A stretch of DNA of 7,179 nt, taken from assembly GCA_002697505.1 (NCBI GenBank), contig NZWA01000060.1:4802-11980 (forward strand). Reading direction: 5' to 3'. The notes below the pieces were generated by a model, which saw nothing but the letters and a program-made list of their open reading frames with translations, made no database searches and was not told the origin of the DNA. The DNA comes from Flavobacteriales bacterium. Its GTDB lineage: Bacteria > Bacteroidota > Bacteroidia > Flavobacteriales > BACL11. Positions within the stretch are counted from its first letter, which is position 1. Each line of letters begins with the position of its first letter. The position numbers were made by a program, and so were the translations under genes. Of the stretch, positions 1-7,172 are shown one piece after another.

Positions 1-425
1 ACTACAAAACGTTCATAATAAATAATCATATCTAATTGCTTGGACGATAACCCTAATAAGTAACCAATCTTATTAGGTAATGTTCTAAAATACCAAATAT
101 GAACAATTGGAACTACTAAATTTATGTGACCTATTCGCTCTCTTCTTACCTTCTTTTCAGTTACTTCAACACCACATCGATCACAAATAATTCCTCTGTA
201 TCTAATTCTTTTATATTTTCCACAATGACACTCAAAATCTTTAGTTGGTCCAAATACTCTTTCACAAAAAAGACCACCGCTTTCAGGTTTATAAGTTCTA
301 TAATTTATTGTTTCTGGTTTTGTGACCTCACCTGAAGATTTAGCTAAAACATCTTCAGGAGATGATAAACTGATTTTTATACTATTGATTTGTTGTGCGT
401 ATATATTATTTTTTTTATTTCTCAT
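1..425 (-). CDS. rpoC: RNA polymerase beta' subunit, N-terminal part (cut by window edge)
   Basis: This encodes the beta' subunit of DNA-directed RNA polymerase, which with beta forms the active-site cleft of the cytoplasmic core enzyme. Only 141 codons are present; the gene continues past the left edge, so the catalytic NADFDGD loop is not visible. The ATG is at 425-423. Visible landmarks are ETINYRTYKPE near residues 39-49, the FCERVFGP segment at 53-60, and the N-terminal zinc ribbon with cysteines at 66, 68, 81 and 84 (CHCGKYK ... CDRCGVEV). This is followed by the conserved RRERIGHINL and HIWYFRTLPNKIGYLLG stretches of the clamp. All four zinc ligands are intact. It follows rpoB after 9 bases (AATAATATT) with no ribosome-binding motif, so it is surely co-transcribed and perhaps translationally coupled. 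The wording of the N-terminal region resembles Bacteroidota RpoC from memory. Identification is very secure. Confidence 0.98.
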   Translation of the reverse strand, partial: MRNKKNNIYAQQINSIKISLSSPEDVLAKSSGEVTKPETINYRTYKPESGGLFCERVFGPTKDFECHCGKYKRIRYRGIICDRCGVEVTEKKVRRERIGHINLVVPIVHIWYFRTLPNKIGYLLGLSSKQLDMIIYYERFV

Positions 426-434
426 AATATTATT

Positions 435-3400
435 TTATTCGAATGAAACTTTTAAACCTAGTCCGTTAAGTTCATGAAGTAAAACGTTAAATGATTCAGG
501 AATTGCAGGTTCTGGCAATTCTTTTCCTTTTACGATACTTTCAAATGCTTTTGCTCTTCCAATTACATCATCAGATTTTAATGTTAACATTTCCTGTAAT
601 ATATTTGATGCACCATAACCTTCAAGTGCCCAAACTTCCATTTCCCCAAGTCTTTGCCCTCCAAATTGAGCTTTTCCTCCAAGAGGTTGTTGAGTAATTA
701 ACGAATAAGGTCCAATAGATCGAGCATGCATTTTATCTTCAATTAAATGACCTAATTTTAGCATATATATAATACCTACCGTAGCTTTTTGCTCAAATCG
801 CTTACCAGTTCCACCATCGAATAGATAAGTTTGTCCTAATCTTGGTAAGTTTGCTTCATCAATTTCAGTATTTATCTGATCAATACTCGCACCATCAAAT
901 ACAGGTGTATAATATTTTTTATCTAACTTGTCTCCTGCCCATCCTAAAATAGTCTCATAAATCTGACCAAGATTCATTCTAGAAGGAACTCCAAGTGGAT
1001 TTAAAATAATATCTACTGGAGTACCATCAGATAAAAATGGCATATCTTCATCTTTAACAATTCTTGAAACAATTCCCTTATTACCATGTCTTCCAGCCAG
1101 TTTATCACCTACTTTAATTTTACGTTTTTGAGCAATTTGGACTTTAGCTAGCTGTAAAACTCCAGCAGGCAACTCATCTCCAACAGTTATAGCAAATCTA
1201 TTTCTTCTGTGATCACCATATATATCGTTATATTTCCTAAGATAATTTTCAATAGTAATATTAACTAATTCATTTAAATTATTATCACTTGTCCAATTAT
1301 TTGGATCTATCATAGTAAAATCTACATCTAAAATAATTTTTTTTGTAAATTTTACACTTTTAGAAATGATATCCTCTCCAAGTATATTTTTAACACCTTT
1401 AGATGCTTTTCCACCAATTAGTTTGTATAATTTAATCGATAATAAATTTTTTAAATCTGAAGCCTGTTTTTCAAAGTCTTTATCTAAAAGTTCTAACTTG
1501 TCTTTATCTTGTGTTTTAGTTTTACGATCTTTAATAGTCTTAGAGTACAGTGACTTACCAATCACAACTCCCTGGTTAGATGGTTTTGTCTTCAAGGAAG
1601 CATCCTTAACATCGCCAGCTTTTTCTCCAAAAATTGCTCTTAATAATTTTTCTTCAGGAGTTGGATCAGATTCTCCTTTAGGTGTAATTTTTCCAATTAA
1701 AATATCACCTGTTTTTGCATGAGCACCTACTCTAATCATTCCATTTTCATCGAGATCCTTTGTAGCATTTTCTGAAATATTAGGAATATCAGCAGTTAAC
1801 TCTTCAGCGCCTCTTTTTGTTTCTCTAACACTTACAACATGTTCAGCAATATGTAAGGATGTAAACAAATCTTCTCTTACAACTCTTTCAGAAAGAATAA
1901 TTGCATCCTCAAAATTATATCCTTTCCAAGGCATAAATGCAACTTTTAAATTTCGTCCAATTGCTAATTCACCATTGTGAGTTGCATATCCATCACATAA
2001 CACCTGTCCTTTCTTGACTTTATCACCAACTCTTACGATTGGCTGAATATTTATACATGTTCTTTGATTAGTTTTTTGAAATTTTGTTAAACTATATGTT
2101 TTCTCATCTATATCAAAACTAACTAAATCTTGCTTTTCAGATTTATCATATTTTATTTTAATTGTTTTAGCATCAACATAAGTTACTACACCATCTCCCT
2201 CCGCATTTATCATTGTTCTGGAATCTCGTGCAACAAATGGCTCAATTCCTGTTCCCACAATCGGAGAATCTGTTCTAAGTAAAGGAACTGCTTGACGCAT
2301 CATATTAGAGCCCATTAAAGCTCTGTTTGCATCGTCGTGTTCTAAAAATGGTATTAAAGAAGCTGCAATTGAAGCAATTTGATTTGGTGCAACGTCCATC
2401 AACGTAACATCGTTGGCTGGTGCAATCAAATAATCTGCTTCACTTCTAGACTGAACTTTTTCATCAGTAAAACATCCTTCGTCTGTTAATGATGCATTTG
2501 CTTGAGCAATTATCTGCTCTTCCTCCTCTTCTGCACTTATATATTTCGGACTATTTGATAAGTCAACTTTACCGTTTTCAACCTTTCTATAAGGAGTTTC
2601 AATAAAACCTAAATTATTTATTTTCCCATATACACTCAATGATGAAATAAGTCCAATATTCGGACCTTCAGGAGTTTCAATAGGACATAGTCTTCCGTAA
2701 TGAGTGTAGTGAACATCTCTAACCTCAAATCCTGCTCTCTCTCTAGTTAAACCACCAGGTCCTAAGGCTGAAATCCTTCTTTTGTGTGTAACTTCGGCGA
2801 GAGGATTAGTCTGATCCATGAACTGAGACAGCTGTGAAGTTCCAAAAAAAGAATTTATTACAGCGGATAGTGTTTTAGCATTTATTAAATCTATAGGGGT
2901 AAAGACTTCATTATCTCTAACATTCATTCTTTCCCTTATTGTTCTTGCCATTCTACTTAAACCTACATTAAATTGATTAGATAATTGTTCCCCAACAGTT
3001 CTAATTCTTCTATTACTTAAATGGTCAATATCATCAACATCAACTTTAGAGTTAACCAATGAAATAAGATGACTTATTATTGAAACAATATCTTCATTTG
3101 TTAAAACCATTTGATCTAATGAAATGTCCTTCTTAAGTCTTCGATTTATTCTAAATCTACCAACATGACCTAAACTATATCTTTGGTCCGAAAAAAACAA
3201 CTTTTCAATTATTCCTCTCGCAGTTTCATCATCTGGTGCTTCGGCACTTCTTAATTGTCTATATATGTGTCTAACTGCTTCTACTTCTGAATTTGTTGGA
3301 TCTTTTTGCAATGTATTATAAACTAGAGCATGATCAGAAGAATTTTCGTTTTGTTTATGTAATAATATAGTTTCAACTCCTGAATCTAGTATTTCAGAAA

Positions 3401-4244
3401 TATGCGACTTTTCAATAATTATATCCCTTTCTAAAATAACTTCATTTCTTTCAATTGGAACTAATTCACCTGTATCTTCATCAACAAAATCATCAACCCA
3501 AGATTTCAGCACTCTTGCTGCTAACTTTCTTCCAACAACCTTTTTTAGTCCTGTTTTTGTTACTTTGAATTCATCTGCTAAATTAAAAATCTCTAAAATA
3601 TCTCTATCAGATTCATAACCAATAGCTCGTAATAATGTTGTCACAGGAAGCTTCTTCTTCCTATCAATATATGCATACATAACATTATTAATATCTGTTG
3701 TAAATTCAATCCATGATCCTTTAAAAGGAATTACTCTTGCTGAATATAATTTTGTTCCGTTAGAATGAAAACTTTGACCGAAAAAGACTCCCGGAGATCT
3801 GTGTAGCTGAGATACAACTATTCTCTCAGCACCATTAATTACAAAACTACCCCTAGGGGTCATAAAAGGAATATTGCCAAAATAAACGTCTTGAACTATA
3901 GTTTCAAAATCTTCATGATCTGGATCTGTACAATATAATTTCAACTTAACTTTTAGTGGAACTTTAAAAGTTAATCCTCTATCAATGCACTCCTGAATAT
4001 TATATCTAGGAGGATCTATTGTATAATCAATAAATTCTAGTACAAAATGATTTCTTGAATCAGTTATTGGGAAAAGTTCTTGAAATGCCTTATATAGACC
4101 TTCTCGTCTTCTTTCATCTAATGTAGTTCCAATTTGAAAAAAAGATTGAAAACTTTTAAGCTGTATGTCAAGAAAATCTGGTAAATCAACAACATTTTTT
4201 AATGAACCAAAATTAACTCGATTTGTTATATTATTGTTTTTCAA
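435..4244 (-). CDS. rpoB: RNA polymerase beta subunit, TTG start
   Basis: This is the beta subunit of RNA polymerase, the partner of beta' in the core enzyme and the rifamycin target. It has 1269 residues, the usual Bacteroidota length. In order: N-terminal protrusion and lobe (PDFLDIQLKSF at 22-32, NGAERIVVSQLHRSPGVFFG at 137-156); rifampicin pocket at about 468-500; GRLCPIETPEGPNIGL at 517-532; NFEDAI at 777-782, with the acidic pair E779/D780; a charged, Lys-rich insertion at about 880-1000, in the place of the beta SI2 insertion; the active-site lysine motif GDKLAGRHGNKG at 1046-1057 (K1048, K1056); and the C-terminal clamp segment GGKAQFGGQRLGEMEVWALE at 1189-1208. The start is TTG at 4244-4242. 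No ATG or GTG lies in frame between it and the upstream stop at 4292-4290, and the next Met is residue 128, inside conserved sequence. The residues from NRVNFGS onward match the normal beginning of the family. The stop is TAA. Confidence 0.98.
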   Translation of the reverse strand: MKNNNITNRVNFGSLKNVVDLPDFLDIQLKSFQSFFQIGTTLDERRREGLYKAFQELFPITDSRNHFVLEFIDYTIDPPRYNIQECIDRGLTFKVPLKVKLKLYCTDPDHEDFETIVQDVYFGNIPFMTPRGSFVINGAERIVVSQLHRSPGVFFGQSFHSNGTKLYSARVIPFKGSWIEFTTDINNVMYAYIDRKKKLPVTTLLRAIGYESDRDILEIFNLADEFKVTKTGLKKVVGRKLAARVLKSWVDDFVDEDTGELVPIERNEVILERDIIIEKSHISEILDSGVETILLHKQNENSSDHALVYNTLQKDPTNSEVEAVRHIYRQLRSAEAPDDETARGIIEKLFFSDQRYSLGHVGRFRINRRLKKDISLDQMVLTNEDIVSIISHLISLVNSKVDVDDIDHLSNRRIRTVGEQLSNQFNVGLSRMARTIRERMNVRDNEVFTPIDLINAKTLSAVINSFFGTSQLSQFMDQTNPLAEVTHKRRISALGPGGLTRERAGFEVRDVHYTHYGRLCPIETPEGPNIGLISSLSVYGKINNLGFIETPYRKVENGKVDLSNSPKYISAEEEEEQIIAQANASLTDEGCFTDEKVQSRSEADYLIAPANDVTLMDVAPNQIASIAASLIPFLEHDDANRALMGSNMMRQAVPLLRTDSPIVGTGIEPFVARDSRTMINAEGDGVVTYVDAKTIKIKYDKSEKQDLVSFDIDEKTYSLTKFQKTNQRTCINIQPIVRVGDKVKKGQVLCDGYATHNGELAIGRNLKVAFMPWKGYNFEDAIILSERVVREDLFTSLHIAEHVVSVRETKRGAEELTADIPNISENATKDLDENGMIRVGAHAKTGDILIGKITPKGESDPTPEEKLLRAIFGEKAGDVKDASLKTKPSNQGVVIGKSLYSKTIKDRKTKTQDKDKLELLDKDFEKQASDLKNLLSIKLYKLIGGKASKGVKNILGEDIISKSVKFTKKIILDVDFTMIDPNNWTSDNNLNELVNITIENYLRKYNDIYGDHRRNRFAITVGDELPAGVLQLAKVQIAQKRKIKVGDKLAGRHGNKGIVSRIVKDEDMPFLSDGTPVDIILNPLGVPSRMNLGQIYETILGWAGDKLDKKYYTPVFDGASIDQINTEIDEANLPRLGQTYLFDGGTGKRFEQKATVGIIYMLKLGHLIEDKMHARSIGPYSLITQQPLGGKAQFGGQRLGEMEVWALEGYGASNILQEMLTLKSDDVIGRAKAFESIVKGKELPEPAIPESFNVLLHELNGLGLKVSFE

Positions 4245-4266
4245 AAGTATATAGTTTAAGTTGTAT

Positions 4267-4303
4267 AAAAAATAAAAAAAAGATTGTAGCTAAATAAAAG
4301 CTA
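4267..4303 (-). terminator. Possible weak intrinsic terminator or attenuator between rplL and rpoB
   Basis: In the transcript direction, the 71-base gap after rplL contains a short perfect inverted repeat, UAGCU (4303-4299) and AGCUA (4291-4287), with a 7-base loop. Two further A-U pairs are possible outside one mismatch. It is followed by a U-rich run of about 15 bases broken by single other bases (4282-4267). That order, stem then U tract, is that of a Rho-independent terminator. The stem has only two G-C pairs, so it would be leaky at best. Because rpoB follows with no clear promoter of its own, partial attenuation is the more sensible reading. E. coli is known to have an attenuator at the same place in this operon. 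In such AT-rich DNA a 5-bp repeat can also arise by chance. Confidence 0.4.
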
Positions 4304-4315
4304 TAAATAAAAATA

Positions 4316-4696
4316 TTATTTAAGCTCTACTTCAGCACCAGCTTCCTCTAAAGCTTTTTTGATACCTTCTGCCTCGTCTTTACTTACACCTTCTTTTACA
4401 GTTTTTGGAGCACTATCAACGATATCTTTTGCTTCTTTAAGACCTAATCCTGTTAATTCTTTAACACTTTTAACAACTTTTAATTTAGCTGCACCCGCAG
4501 CTTTTAAAACTACATCAAATTCAGTTTTTTCTTCTCCACCAGCATCACCACCACCTGAAGCAGCAGGTCCAGCCACAGCCACAGCAGCGGCAGCAGGTTC
4601 TATACCATACTCATCTTTGAGTATATTTGCTAATTCGTTTACATCTTTTACCGAGAGATTTACTAGCTCTTCAGCTATTTTTTTTATATCTGCCAT
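4316..4696 (-). CDS. rplL: 50S ribosomal protein L7/L12
   Basis: This is the multi-copy acidic stalk protein of the large ribosomal subunit. Its C-terminal domains recruit and activate the translational GTPases (IF2, EF-Tu, EF-G). At 126 residues it has normal family length. Residues 1-32 form the dimerising, L10-binding N-terminal helices (KKIAEELVNLSVKDVNELA). Residues 34-56 are the flexible Ala/Gly-rich hinge. Residues 57-126 are the globular C-terminal domain with KTEFDVVLKAAG, the factor-binding LTGLGLKEAKDIVD segment at 81-94, and the ending EEAGAEVELK. The start is ATG at 4696-4694, with A-rich sequence upstream and no Shine-Dalgarno motif. It lies 49 bases after rplJ, whose product anchors it to the ribosome. 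The hinge codons make a locally GC-richer patch, which follows from its Ala and Gly codons. Identification is certain. Confidence 0.99.
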   Translation of the reverse strand: MADIKKIAEELVNLSVKDVNELANILKDEYGIEPAAAAVAVAGPAASGGGDAGGEEKTEFDVVLKAAGAAKLKVVKSVKELTGLGLKEAKDIVDSAPKTVKEGVSKDEAEGIKKALEEAGAEVELK

Positions 4697-4745
4697 TTTT
4701 ATTGTTTTTAAATTATTATTATAGTTATAGTGGAAGCATTCTTGT

Positions 4746-5261
4746 TTATTTTTCTTCTAATGTTTTAATTATACCTGCCAATTTATTACCCCCTGACTTT
4801 AAAGAAGAAATAACATTTTTTGCAGGTGATTGTAATAAGGTAATAATATCTCCTATTAACTCTTCTTTAGATTTTAAGTCAGCTAGTGTAGCTAAATTTT
4901 CATCACCAATATACATAGCCTCTTCAATATGAGCAGCTTTTAATATTGGTTTTTCATTCTTTTTTCTGAATTCCTTGATAACTTTTGCTGGCGCATTTCC
5001 AGATTCGGCCTGCATTATAGATGTGTTACCAACCAAAACATTATATAATTGACTAAAATCTAAATCATTTTTCTCAAGGGCTTTTTTAAGTAAAGTATTC
5101 TTTACAACTTTAATTGAAACTGATCTTTTGAAACATAATCTTCTTAATGCACTATTTTGCTCAGCATTTAGACCCGAAATATCAGCTAAATAAAAGTTAT
5201 TATTATCACTAAGCATATTATCCAGTGCTTGTATTGTTTTATCTTTATCTTGTTTATTCAT
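4746..5261 (-). CDS. rplJ: 50S ribosomal protein L10
   Basis: L10 is the base of the ribosomal stalk: its N-terminal domain binds 23S rRNA next to L11, and its C-terminal helix carries L7/L12 dimers. The protein has 171 residues, a normal bacterial length. The N-terminal globular domain covers about residues 1-125, with FYLADISGLNAEQNSALRR at 23-41 and the typical VKNTLLKKAL at 53-62. The C-terminal part from about 131 is a long predicted helix (KEELIGDIITLLQSP, then ISSLKSGGNKLAGIIKTLEE) that would hold L12 dimers. The start is ATG at 5261-5259, preceded by an AT-rich 15-base gap after rplA. In E. coli an L10-L12 complex represses its own message through a long leader before rplJ; no such leader fits here. 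Sequence is moderately diverged, as is usual for L10, but position between rplA and rplL makes the call secure. Confidence 0.98.
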   Translation of the reverse strand: MNKQDKDKTIQALDNMLSDNNNFYLADISGLNAEQNSALRRLCFKRSVSIKVVKNTLLKKALEKNDLDFSQLYNVLVGNTSIMQAESGNAPAKVIKEFRKKNEKPILKAAHIEEAMYIGDENLATLADLKSKEELIGDIITLLQSPAKNVISSLKSGGNKLAGIIKTLEEK

Positions 5262-5276
5262 TTTTTAATCGTTTAA

Positions 5277-5957
5277 TTAAATAGTATTTGTATCAATCTG
5301 TATACCATAACCCATTGTACTTGACATGTAAATACTTTTTAAATAAGTTCCTTTAGCAGCTGTTGGTTTTAATTTTAAAATGGTTTGAATTAATTCATTT
5401 GCATTTTCAGAAATTTTTGAAGCATCAAAAGAAACTTTTCCAACAGAAGCATGAATTATACCTGTTTTATCAACTTTGAAATCTATTTTTCCTTTTTTAA
5501 CATCAGAAACAGCTTTTCCTACATCTTGAGTAACTGTTCCTGATTTGGGATTAGGCATTAAACCACGAGGACCAAGTACTCTTCCAAGAGCACCAATTTT
5601 CCCCATAATAGATGGCATTGTAACTATTACATCTACATCTGTCCAGCCAGATTTTATTTTTTCAATATATTCATCTAAACCAACATAATCAGCACCTGCA
5701 TTTTTTGCTTCTTCTTCTTTATCAGCAGAAACTAAGGCTAAGACCTTTAAGTTTTTTCCAGTGCCATGTGGTAGAGAAGCAACACCTCTTACCATTTGAT
5801 TCGCTTGCTTTGGATCAACTCCTAATCTAACTGCAAGGTCAATTGACTCATCAAATTTAACAAAAGAGTTTTCTTTTACAATTTTAGATGCCTCGTTTAG
5901 ATCATATGATTTATTAACATCAATATTTTCTAAAGCTTTATTTCTATTTTTACTCAT
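5277..5957 (-). CDS. rplA: 50S ribosomal protein L1
   Basis: L1 forms the mobile L1 stalk at the E site of the large subunit, helping release deacylated tRNA; in several bacteria it also represses translation of rplK-rplA mRNA. The 226-residue length is typical. Domain I contains the RNA-binding segment FDESIDLAVRLGVDPKQANQ (35-54) followed by VRGVASLPHGTGK (56-68). The family signature GALGRVLGPRGLMPNPKSGT occupies 122-141 in domain II, and the protein returns to domain I with DKTGIIHASVGKVSF (163-177) and KGTYLKSIYMSSTMG (202-216). The start is ATG at 5957-5955, 15 bases after rplK, with the A/T-rich upstream AATATACTAAAAATT instead of a Shine-Dalgarno motif. The stop is TAA. No key residues appear missing. 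Confidence 0.99.
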   Translation of the reverse strand: MSKNRNKALENIDVNKSYDLNEASKIVKENSFVKFDESIDLAVRLGVDPKQANQMVRGVASLPHGTGKNLKVLALVSADKEEEAKNAGADYVGLDEYIEKIKSGWTDVDVIVTMPSIMGKIGALGRVLGPRGLMPNPKSGTVTQDVGKAVSDVKKGKIDFKVDKTGIIHASVGKVSFDASKISENANELIQTILKLKPTAAKGTYLKSIYMSSTMGYGIQIDTNTI

Positions 5958-5972
5958 AATTTTTAGTATATT

Positions 5973-6413
5973 TTATTTAGATGGAAAAGCACCTTTAACG
6001 TTAATCCCCATACTTCTGGCAGTTCCTGCAATCATTTTCATTGCTGATTCCACAGTAAAAGCATTTAAATCTTCCATTTTATCCTCTGCAATAACTCTGA
6101 TCTGATCCCATGTAATCGCTCCAATTTTAACTCTATTAGGCTCTCCTGAACCACTTTTTTTCTTTATCGCAGATAATATTTGTACTGCGGCAGGAGCAGT
6201 TTTAATAACAAACTCAAAAGATTTATCTGCAAAAACTGTTATGATAACAGGAACAACTGTTCCTGCTTTATCTTGAGTTCTAGCGTTGAATTGCTTACAA
6301 AACTCCATTATATTAACTCCTTTCGCACCTAACGCCGGACCAACAGGCGGTGCAGGATTAGCAGCACCTCCTCTAATTTGTAATTTAATAATTCCTGTAA
6401 TTTCTTTTGCCAT
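5973..6413 (-). CDS. rplK: 50S ribosomal protein L11
   Basis: L11 binds the GTPase-associated centre of 23S rRNA, takes part in elongation-factor function, and in many bacteria is needed for ribosome-dependent activation of RelA-type (p)ppGpp synthetases. At 146 residues it has family length. The N-terminal domain carries NPAPPVGPALGAKGVNIMEF (19-38); its prolines P20, P22 and P23 lie in the region where thiopeptides such as thiostrepton bind, and they are present. The C-terminal rRNA-binding domain, from about residue 72, holds the KKKSGSGEPN loop (84-93) and the GTARSMGI motif (130-137). The ATG at 6413-6411 begins just 1 base after the nusG stop codon, so translational coupling to nusG is likely. 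That spacing leaves no room for the separate promoter and L1-binding leader found before rplK in E. coli. Confidence 0.99.
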   Translation of the reverse strand: MAKEITGIIKLQIRGGAANPAPPVGPALGAKGVNIMEFCKQFNARTQDKAGTVVPVIITVFADKSFEFVIKTAPAAVQILSAIKKKSGSGEPNRVKIGAITWDQIRVIAEDKMEDLNAFTVESAMKMIAGTARSMGINVKGAFPSK

Positions 6414-6414
6414 A

Positions 6415-6975
6415 TTATATTTTTTCTACTTGCATAAAATTTAACTCTAATGGTGTTTTTCTACCAAAAATCTTTACCATCAATTTTAACTTCTTTTTTT
6501 GATCATCAATAGCTTCAATTTCTGCGTTAAAACTGTTAAATGGACCATCTATAACTTTCACTGTTTCTCCAACAACAAATGGAATATTCACACTTTCATC
6601 GGTAAGTGCCATCTCATCGACCTTTCCTAAAATTCTATTAACTTCATTTTTTCTCATTGGAACAGGAACTCCACCTTTAGTTGAACCTAAAAATCCAAGA
6701 ACTCCAGTAACATTTTTTAGAACATGAGGCACTTCACCAACCAAATTTGCCTCAATCAAAACATATCCTGGAAAAAAATTTCTTTCTTTACTTACTTTTT
6801 TACCATTTCTAATTTGATATACTTTTTCAGTAGGAACTAAAATTTGGGAAATAAAGCTATTCATTCCCATTCTATCAATTTCTTTTTCAATTAATGATAC
6901 AGTTTTCTTTTCTTTACCTCCCATAACACGAAGCACATACCAATTTTTTATTTCTTCAATTTTTTGTTTATCCAT
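6415..6975 (-). CDS. nusG: Transcription termination/antitermination factor NusG
   Basis: NusG binds RNA polymerase across the cleft, influences elongation, pausing and Rho action, and links the polymerase to the leading ribosome through its C-terminal domain. The protein has 186 residues, normal for the family. The NGN domain runs from about residue 10 (NWYVLRVMGGKEKK) to 115 and includes the conserved NFFPGYVLIEA (66-76), on the face that contacts the beta' clamp helices, and a V(T)GVLGFLG segment (89-97). The KOW domain follows at about 135-186, with GETVKVIDGPFNSF (136-149) and FGRKTPLEL (170-178). The ATG at 6975-6973 lies 2 bases after the secE stop, and the gene ends 1 base before rplK. 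Its polymerase binding partners are encoded further down the same operon. Identification is certain. Confidence 0.99.
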   Translation of the reverse strand: MDKQKIEEIKNWYVLRVMGGKEKKTVSLIEKEIDRMGMNSFISQILVPTEKVYQIRNGKKVSKERNFFPGYVLIEANLVGEVPHVLKNVTGVLGFLGSTKGGVPVPMRKNEVNRILGKVDEMALTDESVNIPFVVGETVKVIDGPFNSFNAEIEAIDDQKKKLKLMVKIFGRKTPLELNFMQVEKI

Positions 6976-6977
6976 GA

Positions 6978-7172
6978 TTAATTAAAAAAACTATAAAAAA
7001 CACTTAAAACATTACTAAAAACTGTATCCATAAGATAAATTATAAGAGCTATTATTATTGTTGCAATAGCTACAATAATTGAACTATTTTGTAACTCAGA
7101 CCAAGTTGGCCAAGTAACTTTTTTAACAAGTTCTTCGTAAGATTCTTTAATGTAAGATTGTTTTTTTGCCAT
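6978..7172 (-). CDS. secE: Preprotein translocase subunit SecE
   Basis: SecE clamps and stabilises SecY in the inner-membrane SecYEG channel that exports unfolded proteins. This is the short, single-membrane-span form (64 residues), as in most bacteria outside the Gammaproteobacteria. A cytosolic amphipathic helix with the family motif ELVKKVTWPTWSEL is at 14-27 and is followed by one hydrophobic segment at about 31-48 (SIIVAIATIIIALIIYLM). A short aromatic tail on the far side of the membrane ends the protein. The ATG is at 7172-7170. The upstream seven bases (TAAATAA in transcript sense) reach the window edge, so neither the operon promoter nor the preceding gene can be seen. It lies immediately before nusG, the nearly universal bacterial arrangement, which supports the call for such a small protein. 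Confidence 0.97.
   Translation of the reverse strand: MAKKQSYIKESYEELVKKVTWPTWSELQNSSIIVAIATIIIALIIYLMDTVFSNVLSVFYSFFN

Larger units (their letters stand above)
1..7172 (-). other. secE-nusG-rplKAJL-rpoBC gene cluster (probable single transcription unit)
   Basis: All eight genes point the same way with gaps, in transcript order, of 2, 1, 15, 15, 49, 71 and 9 bases. I find no convincing internal promoter in the gaps. The five smallest gaps are too short to hold one, so the genes are probably transcribed together from a promoter to the right of the window. Internal promoters inside coding sequence cannot be excluded by eye. The gene order is the classic bacterial one; the only candidate break in expression is the stem and U tract before rpoB. 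Confidence 0.8.

Noticed and set aside
126..335. Plus-strand open frame of 69 codons near the left edge
   Set aside because: It is antisense to the rpoC zinc-ribbon region, whose minus-strand translation is unmistakable; the Ser/Thr/Phe-rich product is typical of a shadow frame.
1366..1722. Plus-strand open frame of 118 codons opposite rpoB
   Set aside because: It lies wholly inside the well-conserved rpoB coding frame on the other strand, has no recognisable motif, and no start context of its own.
4242..4249. TACTTTTG on the minus strand fits the Bacteroidota -7 promoter element TAnnTTTG
   Set aside because: It overlaps the rpoB start codon itself, so transcripts would begin inside the gene and lack the start. 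I see no matching -33 TTTG at the right distance, and such matches are frequent in AT-rich DNA.
4359..4724. Plus-strand open frame of 121 codons opposite rplL
   Set aside because: It is antisense to a certain gene. It stays open because the Ala/Gly-rich hinge and biased third positions of rplL leave few stops on the other strand. Its protein is low-complexity Ala/Pro/Ser and matches nothing I know.
4697..4745. The rplJ-rplL gap as a possible regulatory or terminator site
   Set aside because: It is AT-rich with repeated TATAA-like words but shows no stem of useful length and no U tract after one, so I could not support a feature.
4627..4932. Plus-strand open frame of 101 codons over the rplL-rplJ junction
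   Set aside because: It is antisense to the start of rplL, the 49-base gap and the end of rplJ; there is no family resemblance and it overlaps another shadow frame.
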